Below are positions 9,469-18,115 of a DNA stretch of 64,000 nt, piece after piece. Numbering within the stretch: the stretch's first letter is position 1; every line of letters starts with the position of its first letter. The stretch spans positions 3,410,001 through 3,474,000 of the forward strand of contig NZ_CP021358.1 in NCBI RefSeq assembly GCF_002157205.1, in the 5' to 3' direction. The DNA is from Kushneria marisflavi. Lineage in GTDB: Bacteria; Pseudomonadota; Gammaproteobacteria; Pseudomonadales; Halomonadaceae. Position numbers and translations under genes: made by a program. The notes under the pieces were generated by a model, which had not been told where the DNA came from, ran no database searches, and saw only the letters and a program-made list of their open reading frames with translations.

Positions 9469-10329
9469 CTAGATTCCGGAAAGGCCGATGATGTTGTAAT
9501 ACAGCTCGACAAGGCTGTCACCGCCCAGCAGGATCAGCATGCCCGCCGCACTCAAAAAGGGGCCGAAGGGCATCGGTGCCCCCCGCAGTCGAGGAATGAG
9601 CAGTTGCAAGACAATGCCCACTACCGCTCCGGTGGTGGCGGACAGGACCAGAATCAGCGGCAGGGCCTGCCAGCCACACCATGCGCCCAGTGCGGCCAGA
9701 AGCTTGAAATCTCCATGACCCAGACCTTCCTTGCCCGTAGCAAGGCGAAAAAGCCAGTAAAATCCCCAGGCAATACCGTATCCCGCCATCGCGCCGACCA
9801 CGCTCTCTGCCAGCCTGTCGGCATTGTTTGTCAGCTGATACAGCAACCCGCCCCATAGCAGTGGCAGGGTGAGTACATCCGGCAGCAGCATCGTACGCCA
9901 ATCGATGACGGCCAGTGCCAGCAGCGTCAGGCAGGCCAGTATCAATGTCAGGGCCGTCAGGGTCATGCCATGGTGCCATACGATCCAGAGCACCAGGGCA
10001 AGGCTTGCCATTTCGACCAGTGGATATTGCACGCTGATGGCGCATCGACACTGTGCGCAGCGGCCTCGACGCTTCAGATAGCCCAGCAGGGGAATATTGT
10101 CATGCCATGCAAGGGGCGCTTCGCATCCGGGGCAGCGAGAGCGCGGCACGAGCAAATTGCAGGCAGGCTGAACCGGGGGTGTCAGCGACAGTGTCTGATG
10201 CGCCTCTCGGGTCCACTGCCGGGACAGCATCAGGGGCAGTCGGGCAATGACCACATTGAGAAAGCTGCCCAGCGCCAGTGCCAGCAGCGCTACAACACAC
10301 AGCAGAAGGGGATCGGTCAACGGGGACAC
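9469..10329 (-). CDS. pilD: Prepilin leader peptidase / N-methyltransferase PilD
   Basis: Inner-membrane A24 aspartic peptidase that cleaves type IV prepilins before the conserved Phe and methylates it. About 286 residues with several hydrophobic segments. The cytoplasmic zinc loop has C66-x2-C69 and C91-x2-C94. Catalytic aspartates lie at D133/D141 (I-D-W-R-T-x3-P-D) and D197 in G-L-G-H-G-D-F-K. I prefer the GTG at 10329 because AGGAG stands just upstream; an ATG at 10362 would overlap pilC by 23 bp. It is the last gene of the pilB-pilC-pilD string. Confidence 0.94.
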   Translation of the reverse strand: MSPLTDPLLLCVVALLALALGSFLNVVIARLPLMLSRQWTREAHQTLSLTPPVQPACNLLVPRSRCPGCEAPLAWHDNIPLLGYLKRRGRCAQCRCAISVQYPLVEMASLALVLWIVWHHGMTLTALTLILACLTLLALAVIDWRTMLLPDVLTLPLLWGGLLYQLTNNADRLAESVVGAMAGYGIAWGFYWLFRLATGKEGLGHGDFKLLAALGAWCGWQALPLILVLSATTGAVVGIVLQLLIPRLRGAPMPFGPFLSAAGMLILLGGDSLVELYYNIIGLSGI

Positions 10330-10339
10330 CTCAAGACTC

Positions 10340-11581
10340 CTATATGGCGCTGCCAAGATCAAATACGGGTAGATACATCGACACCACCACGCCGCCTACC
10401 AGAGAGCCCAGGACCACAATGATCAGAGGCTCCATCAGAGTGGTCAGTGTATCGACCCGGTTTTCGACCTCGACATCATAAAAATCGGCCACGCGATTGA
10501 GCATGGCTTCAAGGGCGCCTGATTCTTCACCGATCGCTACCATCTGGAGGGTCATGGGGGTGAAAAGCCCGGTGGTGCGCATGGCAAAATTGAGCTGCTG
10601 GCCGGTATTGACGTCCTGGCGCACGCGTTCAATGGCCTGCTCAAACACCAGATTGCCGCAGACGCCTTTCGCCGTTTCCAGCGCTGACATCAGGGGCACG
10701 CCCGCGGCAAAGGTGGTGGCCAGGGTGCGCGAAAAACGCGCAATGGCGGCTCTCTCGATGACTGGCCCGATGACGGGGAGTCTGAGCATCAATCGGCTTG
10801 CCTGTAAGGCCAGCGCCGGTGAGCGTGCAAGCATACGCCGCGTAAACATCCCTGCGGCCAGCGCTGCCAGCAATATTTGCCACCATAGCTGCTGGGCGGC
10901 ATCCGAAAGCGCAATGGTGATTCGGGTCGGGGCCGGTAGCTCGGCGCCAAAACTTGCGAACATGCTTTCAAACTGCGGTACGACCTTGATCAACAAAAGC
11001 GCCGTTACGGCAATGCCCACGGCCACCACGGCGGCAGGGTAATACAGCGCCTTGCGAACGCGTGCCTTTAGATTATCAAGGCGCTCCTTGTTGGTGGCGA
11101 CGCGATCGAGCATGCGGTCAAGGGCGCCGGCCTGTTCACCGGCCTCGATCAGATGAACAAACAGTTGATCGATATGGCGTGGGTGCGCCGCCAGTGCCTG
11201 CGAAAAGCTCATGCCGCTGGAAACGTCACTTTTGATGGTTTCGATGAAGTGTCGCAGGGCCGGACGGTTGGTACCGTTGGCAACCGCCTCAAGAGACTGC
11301 AGCAAGGGCACACCGGCACGAATCAGGGTCGCCATCTGACGCGCAAACAGGGTGATGTCCTCGCCCCGGATGCGATGGCCCATGCCGGGCAGATGACGCT
11401 TGCGGTTCAGGCGGGTAACAATAATGCCCTGAGAGGACAGCTGGCGGCGAATGTCGTGTTCATTGATACCATGCATTTCACCCCTGACCCGTTCGCCACG
11501 ACCATTCTTGCCCATCCACCGAAAGGTCGTGGCCTGGCCCGATGAAGCCGATGAGCGTTTTGACAGGGCAGACGTTGCCAT
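10340..11581 (-). CDS. pilC: Type IV pilus inner-membrane platform protein PilC
   Basis: A 413-residue GspF-family protein, the inner-membrane platform through which the assembly ATPase drives pilin polymerisation. It has two repeated GspF domains: the first around 75-195 with F-A-R-Q-M-A-T-L-I-R-A-G-V-P-L, the second around 275-400 with F-S-R-T-L-A-T-T-F-A-A-G-V-P-L. Three hydrophobic stretches are seen, the last near the C-terminus. The N-terminus carries F-R-W-M-G-K-N-G-R-G, typical of PilC. AGGAG precedes the ATG. It follows pilB by 8 bp. Confidence 0.95.
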   Translation of the reverse strand: MATSALSKRSSASSGQATTFRWMGKNGRGERVRGEMHGINEHDIRRQLSSQGIIVTRLNRKRHLPGMGHRIRGEDITLFARQMATLIRAGVPLLQSLEAVANGTNRPALRHFIETIKSDVSSGMSFSQALAAHPRHIDQLFVHLIEAGEQAGALDRMLDRVATNKERLDNLKARVRKALYYPAAVVAVGIAVTALLLIKVVPQFESMFASFGAELPAPTRITIALSDAAQQLWWQILLAALAAGMFTRRMLARSPALALQASRLMLRLPVIGPVIERAAIARFSRTLATTFAAGVPLMSALETAKGVCGNLVFEQAIERVRQDVNTGQQLNFAMRTTGLFTPMTLQMVAIGEESGALEAMLNRVADFYDVEVENRVDTLTTLMEPLIIVVLGSLVGGVVVSMYLPVFDLGSAI

Positions 11582-11589
11582 GGTGATGA

Positions 11590-13326
11590 TTACTCCTGAA
11601 TGGTCCGGTTGAGTTCTTCCAGCGTGGTCAGTCCGGTCAGCACCTTGTGCAAACCGCTGCGGCGCAGGTCGTGATGACCTTCTCGTCGCGCCTGCTCGGC
11701 CAGCGCCATGGCACCGGCATCCTGCATGATCAAATGGCTCATGGCAGAGGATATCGGCACCATTTCATAAATCCCCACACGTCCCCGGTAGCCATGTGTG
11801 CAGTGCTCACAGCCTACGGCCTGATACAGCGTGGCCTGATCAATTTCCTCGTCATTGAGTCCCTGATGTCTGAGCACTTCGCGGGGCAGGGTGACCGGCT
11901 GTCGGCAGCGTTCACACAGGCGGCGTGCCAGTCGCTGAGCGATGATCAGGCTGATGGAGGTGGCGATGTTGAAGCCGGCCACGCCCATGTTGCCCAGACG
12001 AGTCAGGGTTTCGGCAGCAGAGTTGGTGTGTAGTGTCGATAGCACCAGATGTCCGGTCTGGGCCGCCTTGATGGCGACTTCGGCGGTTTCCAGATCACGA
12101 ATTTCCCCCACCATCACCACATCCGGGTCCTGACGCAGAAAAGCACGCAGGGCGGCGGCAAAATCAAAGCCGATATTGGGTCGTACGTTGACCTGGTTGA
12201 TGCCTTCCAGCTTGATCTCGACCGGGTCCTCGGCCGTGGCGATATTGCGCGCCTCGGTATTGAGCAGATTCAGAGCCGTATAAAGTGTCACCGTCTTGCC
12301 GCTGCCGGTAGGGCCGGTCGATAGAATCATGCCCTGGGGGCGTGCAATGGCCTGTTCAAAGATGGCGCGCTGTTCGGGCGTGAAGCCCAGCGCATCGATG
12401 CCCATGCGGGCGCTGTCCGGGTCCAGCAGGCGCATGACGATCTTTTCACCAAACAGGGTTGGTAGCGTGTTGACACGAAATTCAACGTGTCGTCGGCTCG
12501 ACAGCTTCAGGCGCATGTTGCCATCCTGGGGCAGGCGTCGCTCGGAGATGTCCAGCTTTGCCATCACCTTGATGCGGGCTGCAATACGCTGTCGAAGCTG
12601 TGCCGGCGGTCGGGAAGCTTCCACGAGAATGCCATCGACGCGAAAGCGGATTCGAAAGCTCTCCTCAAACGGCTCGAAATGGATGTCCGAGGCGCCGCGC
12701 CGAATGCCGTCGAGCAGGATCTGTTTGACGAAGCGCACGACCGGCGCATCATCGCTGGATTGAAATGAGGCATCTTCGGCCTGATCCAGTGCAAGGTCGT
12801 TTTCCTCGAGCGCCAGCGTCTCAAGGGCGTTATGACCCTCCAGCAGCGCCAGCGCGCCTTCGCCGTGTACCTTCAGATACTGCTCGAGTCTGGCAGAGAG
12901 CTGCTCGGCCGGTGCCAGCATGCCTTCCACGCTCATGCCGATCACGAACTGAAGCTCATCGAGTTCTGGCAGGCGAGAGGGATCATCCACCGCCACGATC
13001 AGACAGCGTTCGTGGCGCATCAGGGGCAGCACGCCCAGCCGGCGGATCATCGATTCCGGCAGACCTTGCAGCGGTGGCAGGCGAGCGACCGGGATCGCCT
13101 CCAGATCAACACAGCCCAGCCCGAAAGCCCAGCCGGCACTCTGAATGGCATCGCGCGGTGACACATCGGTCTCTTCAGTAATCAGCCTGAGCAGCGGGCG
13201 CTTTTCCTGCTGCGCCTGAGTTTCAAGCGCCAGCGCGCGGTCGGCGTCCAGTAGCCCGTCTTCGACCAGCTGACGGGCAAGGCTGCGCAGGGGGTTGGCA
13301 GAGAGTTGGGTGAAAGCATCCGACAT
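11590..13326 (-). CDS. pilB: Type IV pilus assembly ATPase PilB
   Basis: Hexameric cytoplasmic GspE/PilB ATPase that powers pilus extension. The 578-residue product has an N-terminal MshEN-like region (about 1-150). Its catalytic core has Walker A G-P-T-G-S-G-K-T at 338-345, the Asp box around 355-385, and the Walker B/His-box region (D-P-D-V-V-M-V-G-E-I-R-D; T-L-H-T-N-S-A). A tetracysteine zinc site follows (C-E-R-C near 478, C-E-H-C near 510). It is divergent from pilA, the classical pilA-pilBCD arrangement. Confidence 0.96.
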   Translation of the reverse strand: MSDAFTQLSANPLRSLARQLVEDGLLDADRALALETQAQQEKRPLLRLITEETDVSPRDAIQSAGWAFGLGCVDLEAIPVARLPPLQGLPESMIRRLGVLPLMRHERCLIVAVDDPSRLPELDELQFVIGMSVEGMLAPAEQLSARLEQYLKVHGEGALALLEGHNALETLALEENDLALDQAEDASFQSSDDAPVVRFVKQILLDGIRRGASDIHFEPFEESFRIRFRVDGILVEASRPPAQLRQRIAARIKVMAKLDISERRLPQDGNMRLKLSSRRHVEFRVNTLPTLFGEKIVMRLLDPDSARMGIDALGFTPEQRAIFEQAIARPQGMILSTGPTGSGKTVTLYTALNLLNTEARNIATAEDPVEIKLEGINQVNVRPNIGFDFAAALRAFLRQDPDVVMVGEIRDLETAEVAIKAAQTGHLVLSTLHTNSAAETLTRLGNMGVAGFNIATSISLIIAQRLARRLCERCRQPVTLPREVLRHQGLNDEEIDQATLYQAVGCEHCTHGYRGRVGIYEMVPISSAMSHLIMQDAGAMALAEQARREGHHDLRRSGLHKVLTGLTTLEELNRTIQE

Positions 13327-13464
13327 GCACGTAATCCATATGGCCAGAGGGATTGGCGACTTGCCCCGTGTTATCGGCGGGGCGTCGTTTCTCTAAAGTT
13401 CCGTTAGCTTTTGTCGTTAAAGGCTCTGCGTCAGTCGGATATCAGGCGCAAAATATACCGTTAT

Positions 13465-13482
13465 CCTGTGAGTCGTCACAGG
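13465..13482. promoter_or_regulatory. Perfect 18-bp palindrome in the pilA leader
   Basis: CCTGTGA-GTCG-TCACAGG lies 31 bp before the pilA start codon. It can form a 7-bp stem with a 4-nt loop in RNA, or act as an operator. It resembles a CRP/Vfr half-site pair (TGTGA...TCACA), but the spacer is 4 instead of 6 bases, so Vfr binding is doubtful. Confidence 0.45.
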
Positions 13483-13513
13483 GACACATGCAATCAATGG
13501 AAAGGGCATAACA

Positions 13514-13972
13514 ATGGCACGCAGGCAGGGTGGTTTTACGTTGATCGAGCTGATGATCGTGGTCGCCATCATCGGTGTACTGGCGGCCATTGCCGTGCCG
13601 CGCTATCAGGATTATGTGGCGAGGTCGGAAACGGGTTCTGCACTGGCGACGCTCAAAAGCTCGCAGGTCAGTATCGAAGAGTCAGTGCTGAGAGGGCAGA
13701 CCCTCAGCATGACGCCAAACGATGCAGGCTTTATCGGTATCACGCCTGCTGACGTGAAGATGGGTACGTTAAGCATTCCAGCGAAAAATGACAGCAATAA
13801 CGGCGTTGCATCAGTGCAAATTGCTTTTGGCACGGGTGCCAGCTCTTCTTTAACCGGTAAAAATATTGCTCTGAATAGAACCAAGGATGGTGCGTGGTCC
13901 TGTACGGCGACCGTTGATGCCCAGTACATGCCAAAAGCGTGTACGAAAGCTGGTGATGATCCAAAGGTTTAA
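13514..13972 (+). CDS. pilA: Type IV pilin PilA (major pilin-like)
   Basis: A 152-residue prepilin: short basic leader M-A-R-R-Q-G-G, then the cleavage site [15 protein letters not shown] with the essential Glu5 of the mature protein and a long hydrophobic helix. A C-terminal disulfide pair is visible (W-S-C-T-A to K-A-C-T), as in the D-region loop of type IVa pilins. The ATG follows AAAGGG. It is divergent from pilBCD, which encode its processing and assembly machinery, and a strong terminator closes the gene. Type IV pilin is certain; major versus minor is inferred from position. Confidence 0.95.
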   Translation: MARRQGGFTLIELMIVVAIIGVLAAIAVPRYQDYVARSETGSALATLKSSQVSIEESVLRGQTLSMTPNDAGFIGITPADVKMGTLSIPAKNDSNNGVASVQIAFGTGASSSLTGKNIALNRTKDGAWSCTATVDAQYMPKACTKAGDDPKV

Positions 13973-13983
13973 GAATTGTGTTT

Positions 13984-14013
13984 AAAGCCGGCCTTGCGCC
14001 GGCTTTTGTTTTT
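13984..14013 (+). terminator. Rho-independent terminator after pilA
   Basis: A 9-bp stem, AAAGCCGGC with GCCGGCTTT, and a 5-nt loop are followed by TGTTTTT. Confidence 0.88.
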
Positions 14014-14081
14014 ATCAGCCTTCCCGGCTGCGTCCCTTTCCTCAAACCGCTATAGTAGCGCGCACCTGTTGATCATTCTGG

Positions 14082-15566
14082 ATGCGATGCATGCTGCGTC
14101 TGCCGCTTTTCCGTCATCCGGCCGGAGCGGGCCCTGTCCTGCGCATTCTGGCCATGCTGCTGCTGGTATTATCCCTGTTCATGCTGATCCCGCTGGCCCT
14201 GCTGGCCCTGGAAGGCGATGGGCAGATGTGGCCCTTTCTATGGGCCTTTGCGGTCACCTTCGGCACGGGTGTCGTGTTCATTTTGCTGACCTGGGGTGTG
14301 CACATCGAGCTGCGCCCCCGGCAGATGTTTATTCTGACCACCTCCAGCTGGGTCGTCATGTCGGCCTTTTCCAGTCTGCCCATGCAGTTCGGCGCGCCGC
14401 GTCTGTCGGTGGCCGATGCGGTGTTTGAGTCGGTCTCGGCCATTACCACGACCGGGGCGACCGTGCTGGTGGGTATCGAACATCTCTCGGACGGCCTCAA
14501 GCTCTGGCGTGGTCTGATGCAGTGGGTCGGCGGCGTCGGGATCATCGTGATGGCCATCGCGGTATTGCCCTTTCTGCGCGTCGGCGGCATGCGCCTTTTC
14601 CAGACCGAATCCTCGGACTGGTCCGACAAGGTGCTGCCGCGAGCCGGTACGGTCGCCAAGGCCATCGGTCTGGTCTATGTCGGTTTTACGATTGTCTCGA
14701 TTGTCAGCTACTGGCTGGCGGGCATGCTGCCACTGGATGCCGTCGTGCATGGCATGACGTCAGTGGCGACCGGCGGTTTTGCCAATTATGACGCCTCTTT
14801 CGGACAGTACGCCGATCAACCTGTCATCCTGTGGCTCAGCGTGCTGTCCATGTTGACCGGCGCGCTTCCCTTTGTACTGTATATCCGCATGGCGCGGGAA
14901 CGGTCGGGCGTGCTCTGGAAGGATCAGCAGGTCAGGGGGCTTCTGGCGCTGCTGGTGGTCGTCATTGCCTTGCTGACCCTGTATCGCACCGTCCGCGGCA
15001 TGGAGTTTTTCGATGCGCTGACGCAGGTCGCGTTCAACGTGGTGTCAGTGGTGACGACCACCGGCTATGCCACCGATGACTACACGGCATGGGGCCCGCT
15101 GTCGGCAGCGGCCTTTTTCTATCTGACCTTTGTCGGTGGCTGCTCCGGGTCCACCAGTGGGGGAATGAAGGTCTTTCGATTTCAGGTCGGCCTGATCATG
15201 CTGGTCAATCAGCTGCGCTACCTGGTTCATGCCAACGGCGTGTTTGTGCAGCGCTATAACGGGCGCGTGCTGACCGATGACCAGATTCGGGGCGTTATCG
15301 CCTTCTCCTTTTTCTTCTTCTTTACGGTGGCGGTGCTGGCACTTGGGCTCTCGCTGATGGGGCTGGATTTTGTCACGGCGCTTTCGGGCGCCGCGACAGC
15401 CGTCGCCAATGTCGGCCCGGGGCTTGGCGATATCATCGGCCCAGCGGGGAATTTTGCGCCTTTGCCGGACGCCGCTAAGTGGATGCTGAGCATCGGTATG
15501 CTGATGGGGCGTCTGGAAATCCTGACCGTGCTGGTACTGCTGACACCAACCTTCTGGCGTAAATAA
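14082..15566 (+). CDS. trkH: Trk-type potassium uptake channel TrkH
   Basis: Membrane-embedded subunit of the low-affinity K+ uptake system, which works with cytosolic TrkA (not in this window) and matters for osmoadaptation in halophiles. The 494-residue protein has about ten hydrophobic segments and four selectivity-filter repeats: T-T-T-G-A-T, A-T-G-G-F-A-N-Y, T-T-T-G-Y-A-T and N-V-G-P-G-L-G. A glycine-rich loop G-G-C-S-G-S-T-S-G-G-M-K follows the third repeat, characteristic of TrkH/KtrB. Length fits TrkH/TrkI. The start is chosen from family length; no strong ribosome binding site is seen. Confidence 0.93.
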   Translation: MRCMLRLPLFRHPAGAGPVLRILAMLLLVLSLFMLIPLALLALEGDGQMWPFLWAFAVTFGTGVVFILLTWGVHIELRPRQMFILTTSSWVVMSAFSSLPMQFGAPRLSVADAVFESVSAITTTGATVLVGIEHLSDGLKLWRGLMQWVGGVGIIVMAIAVLPFLRVGGMRLFQTESSDWSDKVLPRAGTVAKAIGLVYVGFTIVSIVSYWLAGMLPLDAVVHGMTSVATGGFANYDASFGQYADQPVILWLSVLSMLTGALPFVLYIRMARERSGVLWKDQQVRGLLALLVVVIALLTLYRTVRGMEFFDALTQVAFNVVSVVTTTGYATDDYTAWGPLSAAAFFYLTFVGGCSGSTSGGMKVFRFQVGLIMLVNQLRYLVHANGVFVQRYNGRVLTDDQIRGVIAFSFFFFFTVAVLALGLSLMGLDFVTALSGAATAVANVGPGLGDIIGPAGNFAPLPDAAKWMLSIGMLMGRLEILTVLVLLTPTFWRK

Positions 15567-15637
15567 CGCCGCCTGCCATGCGCCCCGGTTCAGGGCGCAT
15601 GCTCAAGGCAGTGTCGGGTCAGGCATATGGCAGCGGG

Positions 15638-16843
15638 TTAGAGCGGGTCGCGCCCTGCGCGATTAAGCACGGGGTTGGCGTACTGGCACAGCCACCAGGG
15701 GCGAAGGTCTTCCGGCACCTGCTCCAGTCGCGTGTTGAAGGCCTGACGATCAGCCGGAGTGATGTCACTGAGGTCGACAAGCTCGGGCGCATGGCCGGTA
15801 GCTTCCAGCGCCAGGTAGTGGCTGGGGTAGAGCGTATAGTGGCTGAGCACCTGGCGGTCGATCTCCTGAGCGGCACTGTCATAGCTGTCGTGCTCGTCCG
15901 TCAGCGGCGTGCCGAACACCAGCCTGACACGTCCCTTGTTGCCGGTAATGCCGGCGGCAATCGAGAGGATGTCTTCGTAGGCGATCTTTTCATAGGCCAC
16001 GCCCTCATGGCGGGCCTTGAGTTCGCGCGCCTTTTGCTGATCGCAGGGATCAAATTCGTAGCTGATGGAAACGGGCACGATGCGCAGCTCGGCAATCGTG
16101 TCGTTGACCGAGGCGTCCTTGTCTTCCATGCGCCGCGCCATGCCCAGCATTTTGATGATCGCGCTGTCGGTGCGGTCCACGCCATTCTTGGCACGGCCTT
16201 CGCGCTGTGCCAGCCAGATGGGATGGTTATCCTTGATAATCGACTGTCGAATATAATTGGAAAGCTGCTGGTAGGCTACCAGCATTGCCCGCTTGCCCCG
16301 CGCCGAGCGCGGCACGATAAAGCTCTTGTTGAGCCGCATGAGATCGGTCACATAGGGCTTTTGCAGCAGGTTGTCGCCGATGGCGATACGCACGGTGCTG
16401 CGGCCGCTATGATAGAGCGCGTAGTTGACGAAGGCCGGGTCGAGCGCGATATCGCGATGGTTGCCGATAAAGAGATAGGCCTTTTGCTGATCCAGCTTCT
16501 CAAGACCTTCCACGCTGAAGGTATTGGTCGTGTTCTGAATCATGCGCGCCATGTAATGGGAGATGTGATCCTGAAAATCCCCCACGGTATGGATGTTTCG
16601 AACCGCGCGCCTGAGGCCATGGCGTACCAGCGCCCGCGCCACGCGTGGCGCGAAGCGGGCCAGTTTTGGCAGCCGATAGCGCGTGATGGTATCGATGAAT
16701 TCATCGTTTCTGACCAGGCGAGCCAGCGTATCAACGACTTCGTTGTCGTTGTAGGGGCGTATGGCCTCGAAGTCGTCTACGGGCGGTAGCGCATCCGGGG
16801 AAGAGGTCATCTCGGGTTCCGGGTCGTCAGACGTTTGATTCAT
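15638..16843 (-). CDS. PlsC-like acyltransferase (glycerol-phosphate acyltransferase superfamily)
   Basis: Likely membrane-associated acyltransferase of 401 residues; the substrate is unknown. The active-site block reads G-N-H-R-D-I-A-L-D-P at about 127-136: H129 is followed by D131 and D135, so the usual H-x4-D is replaced by H-R-D-I-x-L-D, a variant I associate with a bacterial PlsC-like subfamily. Further blocks fit the fold: F-I-V-P-R-S-A-R-G-K-R and Q-R-E-G-R-A-K-N-G. The ATG at 16843 overlaps the rdgC stop by 4 bp, so translation is coupled. An upstream in-frame start at 16882 is unlikely. Confidence 0.8.
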   Translation of the reverse strand: MNQTSDDPEPEMTSSPDALPPVDDFEAIRPYNDNEVVDTLARLVRNDEFIDTITRYRLPKLARFAPRVARALVRHGLRRAVRNIHTVGDFQDHISHYMARMIQNTTNTFSVEGLEKLDQQKAYLFIGNHRDIALDPAFVNYALYHSGRSTVRIAIGDNLLQKPYVTDLMRLNKSFIVPRSARGKRAMLVAYQQLSNYIRQSIIKDNHPIWLAQREGRAKNGVDRTDSAIIKMLGMARRMEDKDASVNDTIAELRIVPVSISYEFDPCDQQKARELKARHEGVAYEKIAYEDILSIAAGITGNKGRVRLVFGTPLTDEHDSYDSAAQEIDRQVLSHYTLYPSHYLALEATGHAPELVDLSDITPADRQAFNTRLEQVPEDLRPWWLCQYANPVLNRAGRDPL

Positions 16844-17766
16844 GGGGCGGCAGGTGCCGGTGTCGCTTCGCCGCCAAGCCACTGCATCAGTCGCTCGGCA
16901 GTATCACCCAGTACATGGGCCATGAGCGCAAACTCGGTCTCCATCTGCATGACGGGATTGTCGTCGCTATCGGTATCGTCGATTTCCTTGAGCACGGCAT
17001 CGGCAAAACGAATCGACTTGATGGACATGTCTTCCTGCAGCACCAGTGTCATCTGCTCTTCGATGTTCAGTGCCAGCTTGCTGGCCTGACGGCCCACGTC
17101 CAGTGACATGCGCACTTCCTCACCGTCCGGGTCGATGCTGCGGGCACGAAGGATGCCGTCATCGCCCTTGGCGCGAAGCTCGATCTGATCCCCCAGCAGC
17201 ATGCCTTCCGGACGAGTGGTCGGGTCGGTCAGCCAGGTGGTCATGGTGCGTCCGGCCGGCGTCTGCGGCGCCAGCGGAATGACCTTGAGCGATCCAAGCG
17301 ATTCACGCAATACGTCAAGCATCTCCTCGGCGCGTTTGGCACTCGAGGCATTGATGCCGATCAGACGGCGCTTCGTATCCCACCAGAGATCCGTGCGCGT
17401 GGTGCGGGTAAAGGCACGTGGCAGCAGTTCCTCGACGATACGCTCCTTGAGTGCCAGCTTGTCACGACGCCCGGGTGGATAGCCCTGCTGTGCGGTCAGT
17501 GCCTCGACCCGCTCTTCGAGTGTTTCCTTGACGACCGCGCTCGGCAGCAGACGCTCCTGGCGCAGCAGTGTCATCAGACGATGTCCCTGAATCTCGTGCA
17601 CCAGCTGATCGCCATGGCGTCCGGCAGGCGCTGCCCAGCCCACCCGGCGGGCCTGAGTCTCGGTGACCGGCGTGAAGCGATGGGTGTCGAGGGCTTGTGT
17701 GAGCTGATCCAGTGACCAGTCCTGCTCATCGAGCAGGCGATAAAGTTGTAAATGCTTGAACCACAT
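16840..17766 (-). CDS. rdgC: Recombination-associated protein RdgC
   Basis: RdgC forms a ring-shaped dimer that binds double-stranded DNA and moderates RecA-mediated recombination. The 308-residue product starts M-W-F-K-H-L-Q-L-Y-R-L as in the family, and contains the typical G-W-x-x-P, E-I-Q-G-H-R and R-T-D-L-W-W-D-T-K-R-R segments. The ATG at 17766 follows AAAGGA; an upstream in-frame ATG at 17790 is discarded. It is the first gene of a two-gene unit with the acyltransferase and is divergent from gyrA. Confidence 0.95.
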   Translation of the reverse strand: MWFKHLQLYRLLDEQDWSLDQLTQALDTHRFTPVTETQARRVGWAAPAGRHGDQLVHEIQGHRLMTLLRQERLLPSAVVKETLEERVEALTAQQGYPPGRRDKLALKERIVEELLPRAFTRTTRTDLWWDTKRRLIGINASSAKRAEEMLDVLRESLGSLKVIPLAPQTPAGRTMTTWLTDPTTRPEGMLLGDQIELRAKGDDGILRARSIDPDGEEVRMSLDVGRQASKLALNIEEQMTLVLQEDMSIKSIRFADAVLKEIDDTDSDDNPVMQMETEFALMAHVLGDTAERLMQWLGGEATPAPAAP

Positions 17767-18115
17767 AGCGTCCTTTCCTTGAAGGCGCACATTATGTCGA
17801 ATGGCAGGCGCAGGTGCCAGCGCTGGCGTCGCTTGATCCCATACTCCTGGACTAACCGGTAATGTCCGTCATCAATGCCGGGCCTGACAGCGACCTTTCG
17901 GGCAGGGGCTCAAATCATCGTCGGATTGCATCGCTGTCTGCCGGAGCGCATCAGGGCTGTGGTACAATCGGCACCAACCAATTGGATCATCCGTGCGCAA
18001 TCATGTGTGCGTCGTGATTGCATTACGGGTGTTCGCGCCTGACTACCCGATGGCCCGCGTGGCCGGGGTGTTCAGGCTGCAGGACTTCTTGAACAGGACC
18101 AGGATTTGACGACCC
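17767..18115 (+). promoter_or_regulatory. rdgC-gyrA intergenic region with a gyrA promoter candidate
   Basis: This 349-bp stretch has no gene that I can support. An extended -10 element TG-G-TACAAT lies at 17960-17968, with no good -35 at the expected distance, as is usual for extended -10 promoters. Transcription from it would give a gyrA leader of about 140 nt. The rdgC ribosome binding site (AAAGGA on the minus strand) lies at the left end. Confidence 0.45.

Noticed and set aside
15578..16789. Plus-strand open frame of 393-403 codons opposite the acyltransferase
   Set aside because: The minus-strand product has acyltransferase blocks and is coupled to rdgC; the plus-strand frame shows none.
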